A stretch of DNA of 64,000 nt, from the NCBI GenBank assembly GCA_019639155.1, contig JAHBSJ010000005.1, positions 186,001-250,000 on the forward strand, in the 5' to 3' direction. Both the position numbers and the translations under genes were made by a program. The notes beneath the pieces are model-generated. The model saw nothing but the letters and a program-made list of their open reading frames with translations. It was not told the origin of the DNA and searched no databases. Source of the DNA: Acidobacteriota bacterium (GTDB taxonomy: Bacteria; Acidobacteriota; Blastocatellia; Pyrinomonadales; Pyrinomonadaceae). This document shows, one piece after another, positions 1 to 9,500 of the stretch (its first letter is position 1; each line of letters starts with the position of its first letter).

Positions 1-282
1 GCGTCGAATACGGCGGCACCTTTATCCATCGATTCCGCTCAAGTTGAAAAGGATCCTTTTCCTCCGCTATCCGATCCACTGACAGTGTCAAAAGATGCGG
101 TGAATATTGCGGAAAGAGAACCCGAAATACCACGTCGGAATAGGGGCGTTGGTACGGCCAAGTCCAAGAAAGCAGCGGCAGCGGTGAAGTCGGCAGATCG
201 TCGAAATGAGAATCAGCTGACCGACGATTTTGCCGACGATTCTTTGCGGCTTGCAGATCTATTAGAACAGATCGGAGGTTAA
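1..282 (+). CDS. C-terminal part of an unidentified protein (5' end outside the window)
   Basis: The frame is open from the first base to a TAA at 280-282, so this is the 3' end of a gene starting upstream. The first possible internal start is GTG 85. The visible residues are charged and low in complexity, with a Lys/Ala-rich stretch and an acidic tail ending SLRLADLLEQIGG. No domain is recognisable. The next gene begins 5 bases later and encodes a Spy/CpxP-like protein. In many bacteria such a gene follows a sigma factor and anti-sigma factor pair, so the tail of an anti-sigma factor is possible. That is inference from context only. Confidence 0.55.
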   Translation, partial: ASNTAAPLSIDSAQVEKDPFPPLSDPLTVSKDAVNIAEREPEIPRRNRGVGTAKSKKAAAAVKSADRRNENQLTDDFADDSLRLADLLEQIGG

Positions 283-287
283 CTTCA

Positions 288-851
288 ATGAAAAGCTCTG
301 GCACTATATTTTTCTTCATTCTCATGACCTTGTCGCTCGGCGCCGTTGATTCGTTTTCGCAGCAAGGTAGTATGCCGAATGATCGGGCAAATAGCGGCCG
401 GCCCGCCGGGCCGCCTCAAGATATTCGTGCTAATATGCTTCGACGGCTTGGACTGACCAGTGATCAGGTCGCTTTATTACGAAAAATGAATGCTGAACGG
501 CTTCCTAAAACCGAGTCGGCTCAGTTGAGACTCCGTCAGGCAAATCGGAGCCTAGATGAGGCGATCTATGGAGACAGTTTCTCTCAGGAATTGTATGAAT
601 CCCGTTTGCGCGAGGTGCAGGAAGCCCAGGCGGAAGTCACCAGGCTGCGTTTTGAGGGCGAATTGGCGATCAGAAAAGTATTGACATCCGAGCAGCTTCT
701 TCGGTTTAGAGCAATGCGCAAAAGATTTGAACAGTTGCGACCGCAACCGGGACCCGTGCGGCCCATGCCGGGGCCCGGTATGCGCGGACCGATGAGGGGC
801 GATGTGCCAAAACGGCCGCTTCCGCCTGAGCCACCAGACGAAAGAAACTAG
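288..851 (+). CDS. Spy/CpxP-like periplasmic protein
   Basis: 187 residues. A hydrophobic N-terminus (residues 5-24) ending in a DSFSQQ-like cleavage region indicates export. Residues 45-150 are predicted helical and contain LGLTSDQVALLRKM and a later LTSEQLLRFRAM, the paired LT-x-EQ motifs of the Spy/CpxP/LTXXQ family of periplasmic chaperones and metal sensors. The last 40 residues are Pro/Arg/Gly-rich (repeats like RPMPGPGMRGP) and probably disordered. GGAGG lies 8 bases before ATG 288. It likely forms an operon with the upstream partial gene and is closed by the hairpin at 880. The family call is moderate; the ligand is unknown. Confidence 0.65.
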   Translation: MKSSGTIFFFILMTLSLGAVDSFSQQGSMPNDRANSGRPAGPPQDIRANMLRRLGLTSDQVALLRKMNAERLPKTESAQLRLRQANRSLDEAIYGDSFSQELYESRLREVQEAQAEVTRLRFEGELAIRKVLTSEQLLRFRAMRKRFEQLRPQPGPVRPMPGPGMRGPMRGDVPKRPLPPEPPDERN

Positions 852-879
852 AGATGTAAACATCGCTGTTGTATCCACT

Positions 880-910
880 AGCCGCTGCCTGAGAGCGGCT
901 TTTTATTTTT
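880..910 (+). terminator. Rho-independent terminator after the Spy-like gene
   Basis: AGCCGCT (880-886) pairs perfectly with AGCGGCT (894-900) across a 7-base loop and is followed by TTTTATTTTT. It lies 29 bases after the stop at 851 and separates this unit from the mla operon. Confidence 0.85.
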
Positions 911-968
911 CCGACGATGCAGAGTTAGGGTATAGTCAATCTGTCGAACACATCCTTTATCGAATCTA

Positions 969-1739
969 ATGAACCCGATTATCAAGTTTATTGTCGAGCT
1001 GCAAGACGTTACGAACCTTTTGTGGCGCGCTCTAAAGGGGCTCAGAAAGCGGCCTAGATATTTCCGCGAAATTATGATCCAAATGGACGAGATAGGGGTC
1101 GGCTCTCTCGCGATTGTTGCCCTCACAGGGTTTTTCACGGGCGGTGTGCTAATCATCCAAGCCTATCCTACTCTTGCCTATTATGGTGCCCAAAGTAATG
1201 CCGGCCAAGGCGTCGCTACGTCTTTGATCCGCGAACTTGGACCTGTTCTAAGCGCTCTAATCGTTGCGGGCCGCGTCGGCTCGGCTATCTCGGCGGAGTT
1301 GGGTTCTATGGTCGTGTCTCAGCAGATCGACGCAATGCGGGCGCTTGGAACATCACCGGTCCGTAAGCTCGTGACCCCGCGAGTTGCTGCTCTTGTTGTT
1401 ACACTGCCGTTGTTGACCATCGCGGCAGATATTTGCGGACTTATCGGCGGCGGCCTGGTTGCACAGCAAATGTACGGGCTTGATGTGAACACCTATATCT
1501 CATCGGTGAGAACAGGTACAAATATCGATGATGTTTTGGGGGGATTGATCAAGCCGCTTGTTTTCGGCTTTTTGATCGGCTTGATATCATGCCATAAAGG
1601 GTTAACCACTACAGGCGGAACGGTTGGCGTCGGCAGATCAACGACCCAAGCGGTCGTCGCGTCGTCGATCGCGGTCATTATCTCGGATTTTTTCCTCGCG
1701 AAAATTCTGCAATCGGCCCTTAAGACAACACTATTTTAG
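969..1739 (+). CDS. mlaE: MlaE-family ABC transporter permease
   Basis: 256 residues, the normal length for MlaE/YrbE permeases of the MCE-linked lipid transporters. It has several hydrophobic membrane segments and the family-typical stretches IRELGPVLSALIVAGR (about 88-103) and GSAISAELGSMVVSQQIDAM, which contain the conserved ELGPV and E-x-MxVxxQIDA motifs. It is followed after 13 bases by the ATPase and then by the MCE-domain protein, the classic mlaE-mlaF-mlaD set for phospholipid traffic between inner and outer membrane. ATG 969 is the only sensible start; no clear Shine-Dalgarno is seen. No MlaC or MlaA is in view. Confidence 0.93.
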   Translation: MNPIIKFIVELQDVTNLLWRALKGLRKRPRYFREIMIQMDEIGVGSLAIVALTGFFTGGVLIIQAYPTLAYYGAQSNAGQGVATSLIRELGPVLSALIVAGRVGSAISAELGSMVVSQQIDAMRALGTSPVRKLVTPRVAALVVTLPLLTIAADICGLIGGGLVAQQMYGLDVNTYISSVRTGTNIDDVLGGLIKPLVFGFLIGLISCHKGLTTTGGTVGVGRSTTQAVVASSIAVIISDFFLAKILQSALKTTLF

Positions 1740-1752
1740 CGGAACGTAACTG

Positions 1753-2622
1753 ATGAAAAATGCAGATGGAAAATTGCGCGCGGAGGCTATCGCTTCGAAT
1801 ATCGAAGGAAGTCGCCCACCCGCGATCGAATTTCGCGAAGTAGATCTGGCTTTCGACGATCTCGTTATATTGGACAAGGTGAGTTTCACCGTTGACCGAG
1901 GGGAAACGCGAATTGTGTTGGGTGGGTCAGGCACGGGCAAATCAACCATCATAAACCTCATCTTGGGGCTATTGAAGCCGGATGCCGGGCGAATAATGAT
2001 CGACGGTCAAGATATTACGGATTTTGAGGATATGGACCTGATGCGGATCCGAAAGCGTATTGGAATGGTATTTCAGGAGGGAGCATTATTCGATTCCCTT
2101 TCCGTTTACGAAAATGTCGCTTATCGTCTGCATGAAGAAGGTATCGATGAAGGTGAGGTCGAACACGAGGTCATGCGGATGCTACAGTTCGTTGACCTCG
2201 AGGATGCGGTTGACAAGATGCCGATAGAGCTTTCGGGAGGAATGCGGCGGCGTGTCGGGATAGCAAGGGCATTGGCGGGTGATCCTGACATTGTCTTGTT
2301 CGACGAACCGACCGCCGGCCTCGATCCGCCAACCGCGCGGAATATTTGCGAACTTGCTATCAAATTGCGTGACATAGAAAGCGTGACGTCGATCTTTGTA
2401 ACCCATGAGATGGACAATCTAGGCTATTTGTCTAATGAGTATGCGGTGATCGATGAGAACGGCAACGTGCAATTTGAACGCGAAGGCAATAAACTTTGTA
2501 TGATGAACACCAGTATAATGATGCTTCGGGGAGGTCGAATCATCTTTCAGGGGACCGACGAACAGCTCCGGGAAGTTGATGACCCCTACATCAGAAGATT
2601 TGTGAGCCCAAGCTACGTCTAA
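1753..2622 (+). CDS. mlaF: MlaF-family ABC transporter ATP-binding protein
   Basis: 289 residues. Walker A GGSGTGKS at about 57-64, ABC signature LSGGMRRR at about 160-167, Walker [13 protein letters not shown] at about 180-191 and H-loop FVTHEM near 215-220. The Q-loop context [18 protein letters not shown] is typical of the MlaF subgroup. It is about 25 residues longer than the family norm because of an N-terminal extension and an insert after the H-loop ([19 protein letters not shown]). It shares one base with the next gene (TAATG), so the two are translationally coupled. It powers the MlaE permease. Confidence 0.93.
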   Translation: MKNADGKLRAEAIASNIEGSRPPAIEFREVDLAFDDLVILDKVSFTVDRGETRIVLGGSGTGKSTIINLILGLLKPDAGRIMIDGQDITDFEDMDLMRIRKRIGMVFQEGALFDSLSVYENVAYRLHEEGIDEGEVEHEVMRMLQFVDLEDAVDKMPIELSGGMRRRVGIARALAGDPDIVLFDEPTAGLDPPTARNICELAIKLRDIESVTSIFVTHEMDNLGYLSNEYAVIDENGNVQFEREGNKLCMMNTSIMMLRGGRIIFQGTDEQLREVDDPYIRRFVSPSYV

Positions 2623-3827
2623 TGCCACGACGAAATCAGAAAATAACTGTCAGCGACCTGCGAGTCGGGATATTCGTCCTCGCTGCATTGCTGCTGACCG
2701 CATTTTTGATACTCAACTCAACCGGCAGTTTCAATCCATTCGAAAAGAAAATGCGCCTGAAGGCTCGATTTGTATCGGCTGACGGACTGCATCCGGGGGC
2801 CGACGTACAGCTTGCAGGAGTTTCGATCGGCAAAGTAGAGTCCGTTCGTTTTTTGGAACCTGATTCGGAAGAGCCCGAACGCATTGAGGCAACATTGACC
2901 GTCGCTCAGGAGTTGGACAGAAAGCCCATTTCGGAGCTAATTCGTACAGATTCGGCAGCTCAGCTCGTTGCGACATCCGTACTCGGCAATGACAAGATGA
3001 TCAACATTTCTCCGGGAACGTCCAACGGGACGCCAATCACGGAGAATGCGCTGTTGAAGTCATCGGCTTCTATCTCGCTGAATCAATTAACGTCAACAGG
3101 AAATGATCTCTTGACGCAAATGAAGAAACTCGCCGCCCCTGCCAACGAGATAATGCAGAAAGCGAACCGAGGCGACGGTACCTTGGGCCGAATAATCAAT
3201 GATGAGCAGCTTTACGAATCGTTAGAAGCCTCAATAGATGAGATCCGAGGCACAATGCAGCGTCTCCAGACCACTGTGGACAAAGTTAACCGAGGCGAAG
3301 GCACGGCAGGCAGGCTTTTCAATGATCCGTCGCTTTATGAAGGCCTAAACAATACGGTAAAGCAGCTTGAAGCGATCTCCGGCGATATCAAGGCCGGCCG
3401 CGGAACTGCTGGAAGGATCGTCAACGACGATGCTTTGTACAATGAAACAAAAGCGGCGGTGACGGAGCTTAGGACCGCTGCGACCAAGATGTCCGAGATA
3501 GCGGACGATGTTCGGCTGATCACTGCCGATCTGCGCGACGGCAAAGGCACGGTGGGCCGTCTGCTGAAGGATGAAAAACTTCAGAACGATGTCGAATCTA
3601 CGGTAGAGAAATTGAGTTCAACGGTTTCACGGCTCGACATAATGCTCCGTGATGCTCAATTAGGAAAGGGTACCATAGGCCGACTTGTCACGGATGAAAC
3701 CCTTTACAACAGCATCAATCAAACTGCTAACAACGTCGCCACATTCACAGGAGAAGGAACAAAACTTTTGGACGATTTTCGCCGCAACCCTAAGAAATAT
3801 TTGTCTATCAAGCTGTCGCTTTTCTAA
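2622..3827 (+). CDS. mlaD: MlaD-like MCE-domain protein with tandem GTxGR repeats
   Basis: 401 residues. A single N-terminal membrane anchor (about 12-32) is followed by an MCE/MlaD domain (about 38-120; GLHPGADVQLAGVSIGKV and TDSAAQLVATSVLGNDKM are characteristic). The remaining 250 residues carry five repeats of the form GxGTxGRLxxDExLY (GDGTLGRIINDEQLY, GEGTAGRLFNDPSLY, GRGTAGRIVNDDALY, GKGTVGRLLKDEKL, GKGTIGRLVTDETLY) separated by helical spacers. It probably forms a periplasmic lipid-binding ring or needle attached to MlaFE. It ends with KYLSIKLSLF, a hydrophobic tail common in long MCE proteins. Confidence 0.9.
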   Translation: MPRRNQKITVSDLRVGIFVLAALLLTAFLILNSTGSFNPFEKKMRLKARFVSADGLHPGADVQLAGVSIGKVESVRFLEPDSEEPERIEATLTVAQELDRKPISELIRTDSAAQLVATSVLGNDKMINISPGTSNGTPITENALLKSSASISLNQLTSTGNDLLTQMKKLAAPANEIMQKANRGDGTLGRIINDEQLYESLEASIDEIRGTMQRLQTTVDKVNRGEGTAGRLFNDPSLYEGLNNTVKQLEAISGDIKAGRGTAGRIVNDDALYNETKAAVTELRTAATKMSEIADDVRLITADLRDGKGTVGRLLKDEKLQNDVESTVEKLSSTVSRLDIMLRDAQLGKGTIGRLVTDETLYNSINQTANNVATFTGEGTKLLDDFRRNPKKYLSIKLSLF

Positions 3828-3844
3828 GCCTTTGCTAATTGATG

Positions 3845-3875
3845 AAAAAAGGCTGTCAATAATGACAGCCTTTTC
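3845..3875. terminator. Bidirectional terminator between mlaD and tRNA-Leu
   Basis: GGCTGTCA (3851-3858) pairs with TGACAGCC (3863-3870) around a 4-base loop. It is preceded by AAAAAA and followed by TTTT, so it can terminate mlaD on + and the tRNA/secG side on -. Confidence 0.85.
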
Positions 3876-3880
3876 CTGTA

Positions 3881-3965
3881 TGGTGCTGAGGGCGGGACTC
3901 GAACCCGCACGGATCGCTCCACACGCCCCTCAAACGTGCGCGGCTACCAATTACGCCACCTCAGC
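3881..3965 (-). tRNA. tRNA-Leu (anticodon GAG)
   Basis: 85 bases including an encoded CCA. The acceptor stem GCTGAGG pairs with CCTCAGC. The anticodon loop TTGAGGG gives anticodon GAG (codons CTC/CTT). There is a long class II variable arm with a GGA/TCC stem, and the T arm is GCGGG-TTCGAGT-CCCGC. It is read on the minus strand, downstream of secG. Confidence 0.95.
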
Positions 3966-4042
3966 GAGAAAAATACAGTATGTAGAATCCTGAGAGCGTC
4001 GATGCTGCGATCTACCAAACTGCAATAATAATTTACAAAGAC

Positions 4043-4453
4043 CTATTTATTGGCCGGAGTTTCCGAATTAGACGATGGAACTTCCGCATTTGCGGCCGGG
4101 GCCGCTCCATTCGTATTTGCTTCAACAGGGACCGGTTGCTCTGCGTTTGTGTTGCTTTCCGCCGGGGCAACAGATTCTACCTCGGCGGGAGCATCGGGGT
4201 TGCTGGAGAGAACAGATACGTTCCCGGTCAAAGCCGGCATGGAAATAAACAATGCCGAAAGCATGAAAGCAACTGCTGCCCCGATAGTGATCTTCGAAAG
4301 AACCGTCGCCGTACCGCGCGGATTAAAGGCGGTACTGGAAACATTGCTCGTAAACAGAGCCCCCGCATCGGTCTTTCCGGGTTGCAGCAAAACAGCCGCC
4401 ACAAGTACGAAGCAGGAAATAAAGAAAATAGCGTATAAAACGTAAAGCAACAT
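4043..4453 (-). CDS. secG: Preprotein translocase subunit SecG
   Basis: 136 residues. Two membrane segments (about 1-22 and 50-72) flank the SecG signature: VAAVLLQPGKTDAGALF, then the Phe/Gly-rich turn before VLSKITIGAAVAFML. SecG supports SecYEG-dependent protein export. The last 55 residues form an Ala/Pro/Glu/Asn-rich tail, longer than in typical 70-110-residue SecG, that probably faces the periplasm. It lies 9 bases after tpiA and ends the gap-pgk-tpiA-secG run, a gene order found in many bacteria. Confidence 0.9.
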   Translation of the reverse strand: MLLYVLYAIFFISCFVLVAAVLLQPGKTDAGALFTSNVSSTAFNPRGTATVLSKITIGAAVAFMLSALFISMPALTGNVSVLSSNPDAPAEVESVAPAESNTNAEQPVPVEANTNGAAPAANAEVPSSNSETPANK

Positions 4454-4462
4454 ATTTTGTTA

Positions 4463-5221
4463 CTACCGGCGGTAGTTCACGATGCCGGCAAAACTATCGG
4501 CTTCCAGGCTAGCCCCGCCGACCAGTGCACCATCAATGTCATTTTGCGACATTAGATCTCCAATATTTTCAGGCTTCACCGAGCCTCCATAGAGTATCCT
4601 GGTGGATTCGGCCGCAGAGTGGCCATGCTTTTCAGCCAAAAAACGCCGGATGTAGCCGTGCATTTCTTGAGCCTGTTCAGGCGACGCGGTCTTACCCGTG
4701 CCGATCGCCCAAACAGGCTCGTAAGCGATTATGATACGTTCCATATCATTAGCTGTCAAACCACTGAGTCCGCCTGAAAGCTGCATTGCTACGACGCTAT
4801 TGGCACTGCCGGCTTCCCTATCGCTTAGCCGTTCGCCAACGCAAACGATCGCGGTCAAGCCGGCCGATAAAGCAGCCTTGACCTTTCGATTTACAGAATC
4901 GTCCGTCTCGCCGTAGAACTGCCTGCGTTCGCTATGTCCGATTATCACGCAGGAGCAGCCGGCATCCTTCAGCATCGAAGCCATAACTTCCCCCGTGTGG
5001 GCTCCGAATTCATCCTGCTCGGCACAATCCTGGGCCGCGATCTGGATATTGGAACCTTCCAGCCTATCCGCAACGGGCTTGATCGCAGTGAATACGGGTG
5101 CGATCACGACCTCACAGTGATTCGCATTTGCCACGAGCGTCTTCAAAGAGACTGCCGTATCGACCGAATCGCCGATCATCTTATACATTTTCCAGTTACC
5201 AGCTATTACGGGCTTTCTCAT
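4463..5221 (-). CDS. tpiA: Triosephosphate isomerase
   Basis: 252 residues, standard length. It interconverts dihydroxyacetone phosphate and glyceraldehyde 3-phosphate. The substrate lysine is in AGNWKMYK (Lys11), the catalytic His in [15 protein letters not shown] (about 96), the catalytic Glu in [16 protein letters not shown] (about 167), and the phosphate-binding loops are [11 protein letters not shown] and GALVGGASL. Its ATG starts at the base immediately after the pgk stop, so it is translated from the same message as pgk. Confidence 0.97.
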   Translation of the reverse strand: MRKPVIAGNWKMYKMIGDSVDTAVSLKTLVANANHCEVVIAPVFTAIKPVADRLEGSNIQIAAQDCAEQDEFGAHTGEVMASMLKDAGCSCVIIGHSERRQFYGETDDSVNRKVKAALSAGLTAIVCVGERLSDREAGSANSVVAMQLSGGLSGLTANDMERIIIAYEPVWAIGTGKTASPEQAQEMHGYIRRFLAEKHGHSAAESTRILYGGSVKPENIGDLMSQNDIDGALVGGASLEADSFAGIVNYRR

Positions 5222-6439
5222 CTATTTATCATCCAATGCCGCCACGCCGGGGAGAACATCGCCGGCAAGAAATTCCAAGGTAGCCCCGCCGCCGGTCGAT
5301 ATATGTGAGATGCGATCGGACAGGCCTGCTTGATTTACGGCAGCAACGGAATCGCCCCCGCCGACGATCGACGTAGCGCCTTTGTCGGTGGCTTCCGCCA
5401 CGGCTCTGGCGATAGCGATGGTTCCTTCGTCAAAAGGCTTTTCCTCGAACATTCCCATTGGGCCGTTCCACACTATGGTTTGTGCACCCTCAAGTGCGGC
5501 AGCAAAAAGATCGGCGGTCTCGGGGCCGATGTCCAAGCCCACGTGGCCCGAATTGGTGAAGTCGATCTGTATCGATTTTCGGGAATTGAGTGGATCGTAG
5601 GAATCGACAACCTGATGATCGGTTGGCAAGAGTAGTTGAACGCCGGCTTCCTCTGCCTTTTTCGCGACATCTAACGCGGTCGGCATCATCTCATCCTCGA
5701 CAAGCGATTTCCCAACGGTAAAGCCCCTTGCTTTGAAGAACGTATATGCCATCGCACCGCCGATCAGCAGTTTATCAACACGGCGTTCGATCAGAGATTC
5801 GATCACGGGGATCTTGTCCGAAACTTTCGCACCGCCGAGTATTGCGACAAACGGGCGCTCCGGAGAATCAAGAGCTTTTCCAAGAAATGCCAGTTCTTTC
5901 TCCATCAGAAGGCCGGCAACGCAGGTATCGACGAAGTGCGTTATACCTTCAGTTGACGCGTGTGCACGATGAGCCGTGCCAAATGCGTCGTTCACGTAGA
6001 TGTCGATTCCTTCGGCGAGAGATCTGGCAAAGTCGGCGTCATTCTTTTCTTCGCCGGCATTTAGGCGAAGATTCTCACGCATAAGGACGTCGCCGGAAGA
6101 TAGCGACGATATACGTGAAGCCACATCCTCATTCTCGAAAAAAACAGGAGACCCAAGCATCTCTGAGAGTTTTTCCGCTACTGGACGAAGCGTGTATTTT
6201 GCCTCGTCGTATGGCAGCCCCTTTTCTTCTGTCTTCTTTTTGTCCTTTAGCGGGCGGCCGAGATGAGACGCAAGGACAACCTTTGATCCATGCTCAACAG
6301 CATACGTAATGGTCGGCAATGCTCCGCGAATGCGCGTATCGTCCTCGATCGCACCGTTCTTGATCGGAACATTGAAATCCACCCTAATGAAAACGGTTTT
6401 GCCGGTGAGATCTACGTCTGTGATGGACTTTTTATTCAT
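5222..6439 (-). CDS. pgk: Phosphoglycerate kinase
   Basis: 405 residues. It makes ATP from 1,3-bisphosphoglycerate. Motifs include [14 protein letters not shown] near the start, [37 protein letters not shown], the hinge/nucleotide region [11 protein letters not shown] and a final GGGDSVAAV and [16 protein letters not shown] 6439 ([11 protein letters not shown]) overlaps the gap stop as ATGA. A longer in-frame start exists 24 codons upstream but lies inside gap and lacks homology to the family, so it was rejected. Confidence 0.97.
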   Translation of the reverse strand: MNKKSITDVDLTGKTVFIRVDFNVPIKNGAIEDDTRIRGALPTITYAVEHGSKVVLASHLGRPLKDKKKTEEKGLPYDEAKYTLRPVAEKLSEMLGSPVFFENEDVASRISSLSSGDVLMRENLRLNAGEEKNDADFARSLAEGIDIYVNDAFGTAHRAHASTEGITHFVDTCVAGLLMEKELAFLGKALDSPERPFVAILGGAKVSDKIPVIESLIERRVDKLLIGGAMAYTFFKARGFTVGKSLVEDEMMPTALDVAKKAEEAGVQLLLPTDHQVVDSYDPLNSRKSIQIDFTNSGHVGLDIGPETADLFAAALEGAQTIVWNGPMGMFEEKPFDEGTIAIARAVAEATDKGATSIVGGGDSVAAVNQAGLSDRISHISTGGGATLEFLAGDVLPGVAALDDK

Positions 6440-7443
6440 AGACCCTTGGCAGCGATATATTTGACCAGGTCGCGAACACGGCATGAATAGCCCCATTCGT
6501 TGTCGTACCACGAAAGTATCTTAATGCAAGTACCATCAATGACCTTCGTGTTCTCCGAATCAACTATTGACGAATTCGAGTTGCCCTTGAAATCGATCGA
6601 TACGAGCGGCTCATCGCTGACAGCCAAAATTCCTTTCAGAGGGCCGACGGCGGCGTCACGCAAAACCTGATTCACTTCATCGGCTGTAGTTCCCTTCTCA
6701 ACGTTCATGACAACATCGACAAGTGAGACGTTCGGTGTCGGCACTCGAACCGAAATGCCGTCAAATTTACCCTTCAGCTCCGGAATAACTAAGGCGACGG
6801 CTTTTGCAGCACCCGTTGATGTCGGAATCATTGACAGAGCGGCAGCGCGGGCTCGGCGCATGTCCTTATGCGGAAGGTCTAGTAACTGCTGATCATTGGT
6901 GTAGCTGTGAATTGTGTTCATCAACGCATTCTTGATCGAAAAGTTGTCGTGAATGACCTTAGCTACCGGAGCGAGACAGTTAGTCGTGCAGGAGGCGTTA
7001 GAAATAATGTGGTGGTTTTCGGGGTCATACATATTCTCATTCACGCCCAATACGATGGTGATGTCTTCTTCCTTTGCCGGTGCAGAAATGATCACCTTTT
7101 TGACGGAACCACCCAAATGTTTGCGAGCGTCCTCAGCCTTAGTAAATCGACCCGTTGATTCGATCACGATCTCTGCCCCGACCGATTCCCAATCAACAGC
7201 TGAAGGATCTTTTTCGGAGAAGACCTTGAAAGAGTCACCGTCAACGGTGATCGTGTCTCCGTCGGCTCGTATGTCGTTGTCCAAGTTGCCCATAACTGAG
7301 TCGTATTTGAGCAAATGTGCGAGCGTCTTCGTGTCGGTCAGGTCGTTGACTGCCACAAAATCAATATCCTTGTCTCCAAGACATGTCCTTAAGACATTGC
7401 GGCCAATGCGGCCAAATCCATTGATGCCAACTTTGATACCCAT
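6436..7443 (-). CDS. gap: Glyceraldehyde-3-phosphate dehydrogenase, type I
   Basis: 335 residues, standard length. Rossmann motif [13 protein letters not shown] at the N-terminus; catalytic Cys in [16 protein letters not shown] (about 150-155), with the His in the usual HSYTNDQ context. Residue 33 is in VAVNDLTD, which suggests NAD rather than NADP use. First gene of the gap-pgk-tpiA-secG operon. AGGAG sits 9 bases before ATG 7443, and a candidate promoter lies at 7486-7514. Confidence 0.97.
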   Translation of the reverse strand: MGIKVGINGFGRIGRNVLRTCLGDKDIDFVAVNDLTDTKTLAHLLKYDSVMGNLDNDIRADGDTITVDGDSFKVFSEKDPSAVDWESVGAEIVIESTGRFTKAEDARKHLGGSVKKVIISAPAKEEDITIVLGVNENMYDPENHHIISNASCTTNCLAPVAKVIHDNFSIKNALMNTIHSYTNDQQLLDLPHKDMRRARAAALSMIPTSTGAAKAVALVIPELKGKFDGISVRVPTPNVSLVDVVMNVEKGTTADEVNQVLRDAAVGPLKGILAVSDEPLVSIDFKGNSNSSIVDSENTKVIDGTCIKILSWYDNEWGYSCRVRDLVKYIAAKGL

Positions 7444-7485
7444 TATTTTATCTCCTGAGAAAATAGTAAGCGAAACAAAGTTATA

Positions 7486-7514
7486 ACGATAACTTAATCC
7501 GAAATCTATTTCAA
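7486..7514 (-). promoter_or_regulatory. Candidate sigma-70 promoter for the gap operon
   Basis: On the minus strand TTGAAA (7509-7514) is followed after 17 bases by TATCGT (7486-7491), 42 bases upstream of the gap start. The -10 matches only 4 of 6 consensus bases, so this is a candidate only. Confidence 0.35.
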
Positions 7515-7609
7515 AAGAACGTCCTGTTAGGGTCTAAAAACGTTGAAACAAAGCCATTTCTGCTGACGTAGTATTCGTTTAGCTAACGAGCAATCGCTTT
7601 CGTGCCACT

Positions 7610-9448
7610 ATGCTCACGGCGTATAGAGAAATGACCATTCGCTTTCCCCGAAACATAATCATCGCATCGATGTTTTCGGCAACCTTATTTATTTCGGGAG
7701 CCGTCGCACAGGACGCATTGCGGCCGGAAGCCGTGCCCGTTAGGGTTGATAACAACGCATCTTTTCCGGAGATCGAGGTAAAAAGGCCCGCAGACACGCT
7801 TTCAATGGTTCGGCGTAGCGGCGGGACTGCAATGTCGAGAATCGGCGTACAAACGGCGCAGCCAATCTCGATAGGCCTTCGGGACGCGATTCGCCGCGCG
7901 CTGGAGAAAAATAATGACATCGAGGTGGCAAGAGGCGATGTGCGGTTGCAGGAAACTCAGATAACCTCGCTTGAGGGCGGTTACGATCCTGTATTGAATT
8001 TCAATCCGAACTTTTCCCGTAATTCCATAACAGGATCGTCTGCAACCAAGGATTTTCGGGCGACATCCAGCCTTTCCAAAGCACTTCGCGCGGGCGGCGG
8101 GAACTACAGCGTATTCTTCAACAACCAGCGGACCGAAAACGCTTTTGCTCAGGCACAGGTCTCTTCGGGAAATGTCTCGTCGGGGGGCAGCGCCGTCTAT
8201 TCCTCATCGTTGGGGGTCACCTACACTCAGCCGCTTGCCCGAAACTTCGGAACTGACAGGCTTCGATCGAATATCGCGATCTCCAAGAAGCGTCTCGAAC
8301 AATCTGAAAGCGACTTTCGTCTCCGTGCCCTCTCGACTATCGCCGAAGTGCAGCGTACATACTGGGATCTTGTATTTGCCTTAAGAAATCAACAGAATCA
8401 GGTGGCCAATGTTGGTCTGGCTCGGGAAAATCTGCGGCAGATCGAAGCACGCATCGAAGCAGGTGTATCGGCTCCGTTAGCAAAGGCGGAAGTTGAGACA
8501 GAGCTTGCTAATCGAGAAGGAGAACTTCTGTCAGCAACCCAACAGGTCTCGATTGCAGAGAATAATCTTAAGCGGCTCATAATAGGTGATCCGTTATCAC
8601 CCGAATGGTCACAGTCCTTCGTTCCGGTGGATCGGCCTGCCTACAGCGACGAAGCTGTAAATCTGGAGGCATCGCTGCGAGACGCGATGGACAATCGCTT
8701 CGAATTGCGTCGACTTAAGCTGCAGAGGGATATGAGTGATGTCGACATCAAATTCCTAAAGAACCAGACTAAGCCGCAGATCGATCTGAACACGACATTT
8801 TCCTTGGATGGGCTTTCCAGAAGCGGTTCGAATACAGCGATAACAACGAACCTGCTGACCGGTTCGCCGGACCTGTTCCTTTTTGAAAGTCTGAACGCAA
8901 CACGTGCCGCATTGTCTTTGCCTCTTATCGTGAATCCGTCGATCACCATTCCGCCCGGACCGTCGTATTTGTTCGGCGGGTTCAATCGGTCGCTGTCAAA
9001 TATATTCCGAAGCGACGCCCCAAATCTTACAGTTGGGGTCACCATTCAGTTCCCTCTTCGTAATCGTACGGCTAAGGCGAATCTCGAAGGTGCACGTATC
9101 GAAAGGCAACAACTCGACGCTCAGACCCGAGAGCAGGAACAGATCGTGATCGTTGAGGTGCGGAATGCGGTGCAGGCAGTCGAAACTGCTCGTCAGCGGG
9201 TTCTGACCGCTCGCAGGGCACGTGAGAATGCCGAGTTGCAGCTCGAAGGCGAACGCCGTCTTTATGATGCTGGCAGATCTACGCCATTCCTTCTTTTTCA
9301 GCGGGAAAACACGCTCACAAACGCCCGAAATGCGGAGATCCGCGCTGAAACGGACTACAACAAGGCTGTCGCGGAACTCCAAAGAGTGACCGCAACAACA
9401 TTTCGGGTGAACAGCATTGAGGTGAGATCACCGCTCGAAGACAAATAA
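7610..9448 (+). CDS. TolC-family outer-membrane efflux protein
   Basis: 612 residues. A signal peptide is visible after the second possible start (ATG 7631, MTIRFPRNIIIASMF, ending GAVAQD). Two long OEP repeats follow: SIGLRDAIRRALEKNNDIEVARG opens the first, the helical heptads STIAEVQRTYWDLVFALRN and LAKAEVETELANREGEL lie within it, and the second ends ARENAELQLEGERRLYDAG. This is the trimeric outer-membrane channel used by RND, ABC or MFS exporters. It is longer than E. coli TolC because of inserts around 410-470. No inner-membrane partner is adjacent; the MacAB-like set at 49-54 kb could use it (inference). ATG 7610 and 7631 are both possible starts. Confidence 0.88.
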   Translation: MLTAYREMTIRFPRNIIIASMFSATLFISGAVAQDALRPEAVPVRVDNNASFPEIEVKRPADTLSMVRRSGGTAMSRIGVQTAQPISIGLRDAIRRALEKNNDIEVARGDVRLQETQITSLEGGYDPVLNFNPNFSRNSITGSSATKDFRATSSLSKALRAGGGNYSVFFNNQRTENAFAQAQVSSGNVSSGGSAVYSSSLGVTYTQPLARNFGTDRLRSNIAISKKRLEQSESDFRLRALSTIAEVQRTYWDLVFALRNQQNQVANVGLARENLRQIEARIEAGVSAPLAKAEVETELANREGELLSATQQVSIAENNLKRLIIGDPLSPEWSQSFVPVDRPAYSDEAVNLEASLRDAMDNRFELRRLKLQRDMSDVDIKFLKNQTKPQIDLNTTFSLDGLSRSGSNTAITTNLLTGSPDLFLFESLNATRAALSLPLIVNPSITIPPGPSYLFGGFNRSLSNIFRSDAPNLTVGVTIQFPLRNRTAKANLEGARIERQQLDAQTREQEQIVIVEVRNAVQAVETARQRVLTARRARENAELQLEGERRLYDAGRSTPFLLFQRENTLTNARNAEIRAETDYNKAVAELQRVTATTFRVNSIEVRSPLEDK

Positions 9449-9500
9449 TTCGATCAGTTGAAGCCTTTTCTAAACGGCCGATGTCTGCGAAGATTGTTTC

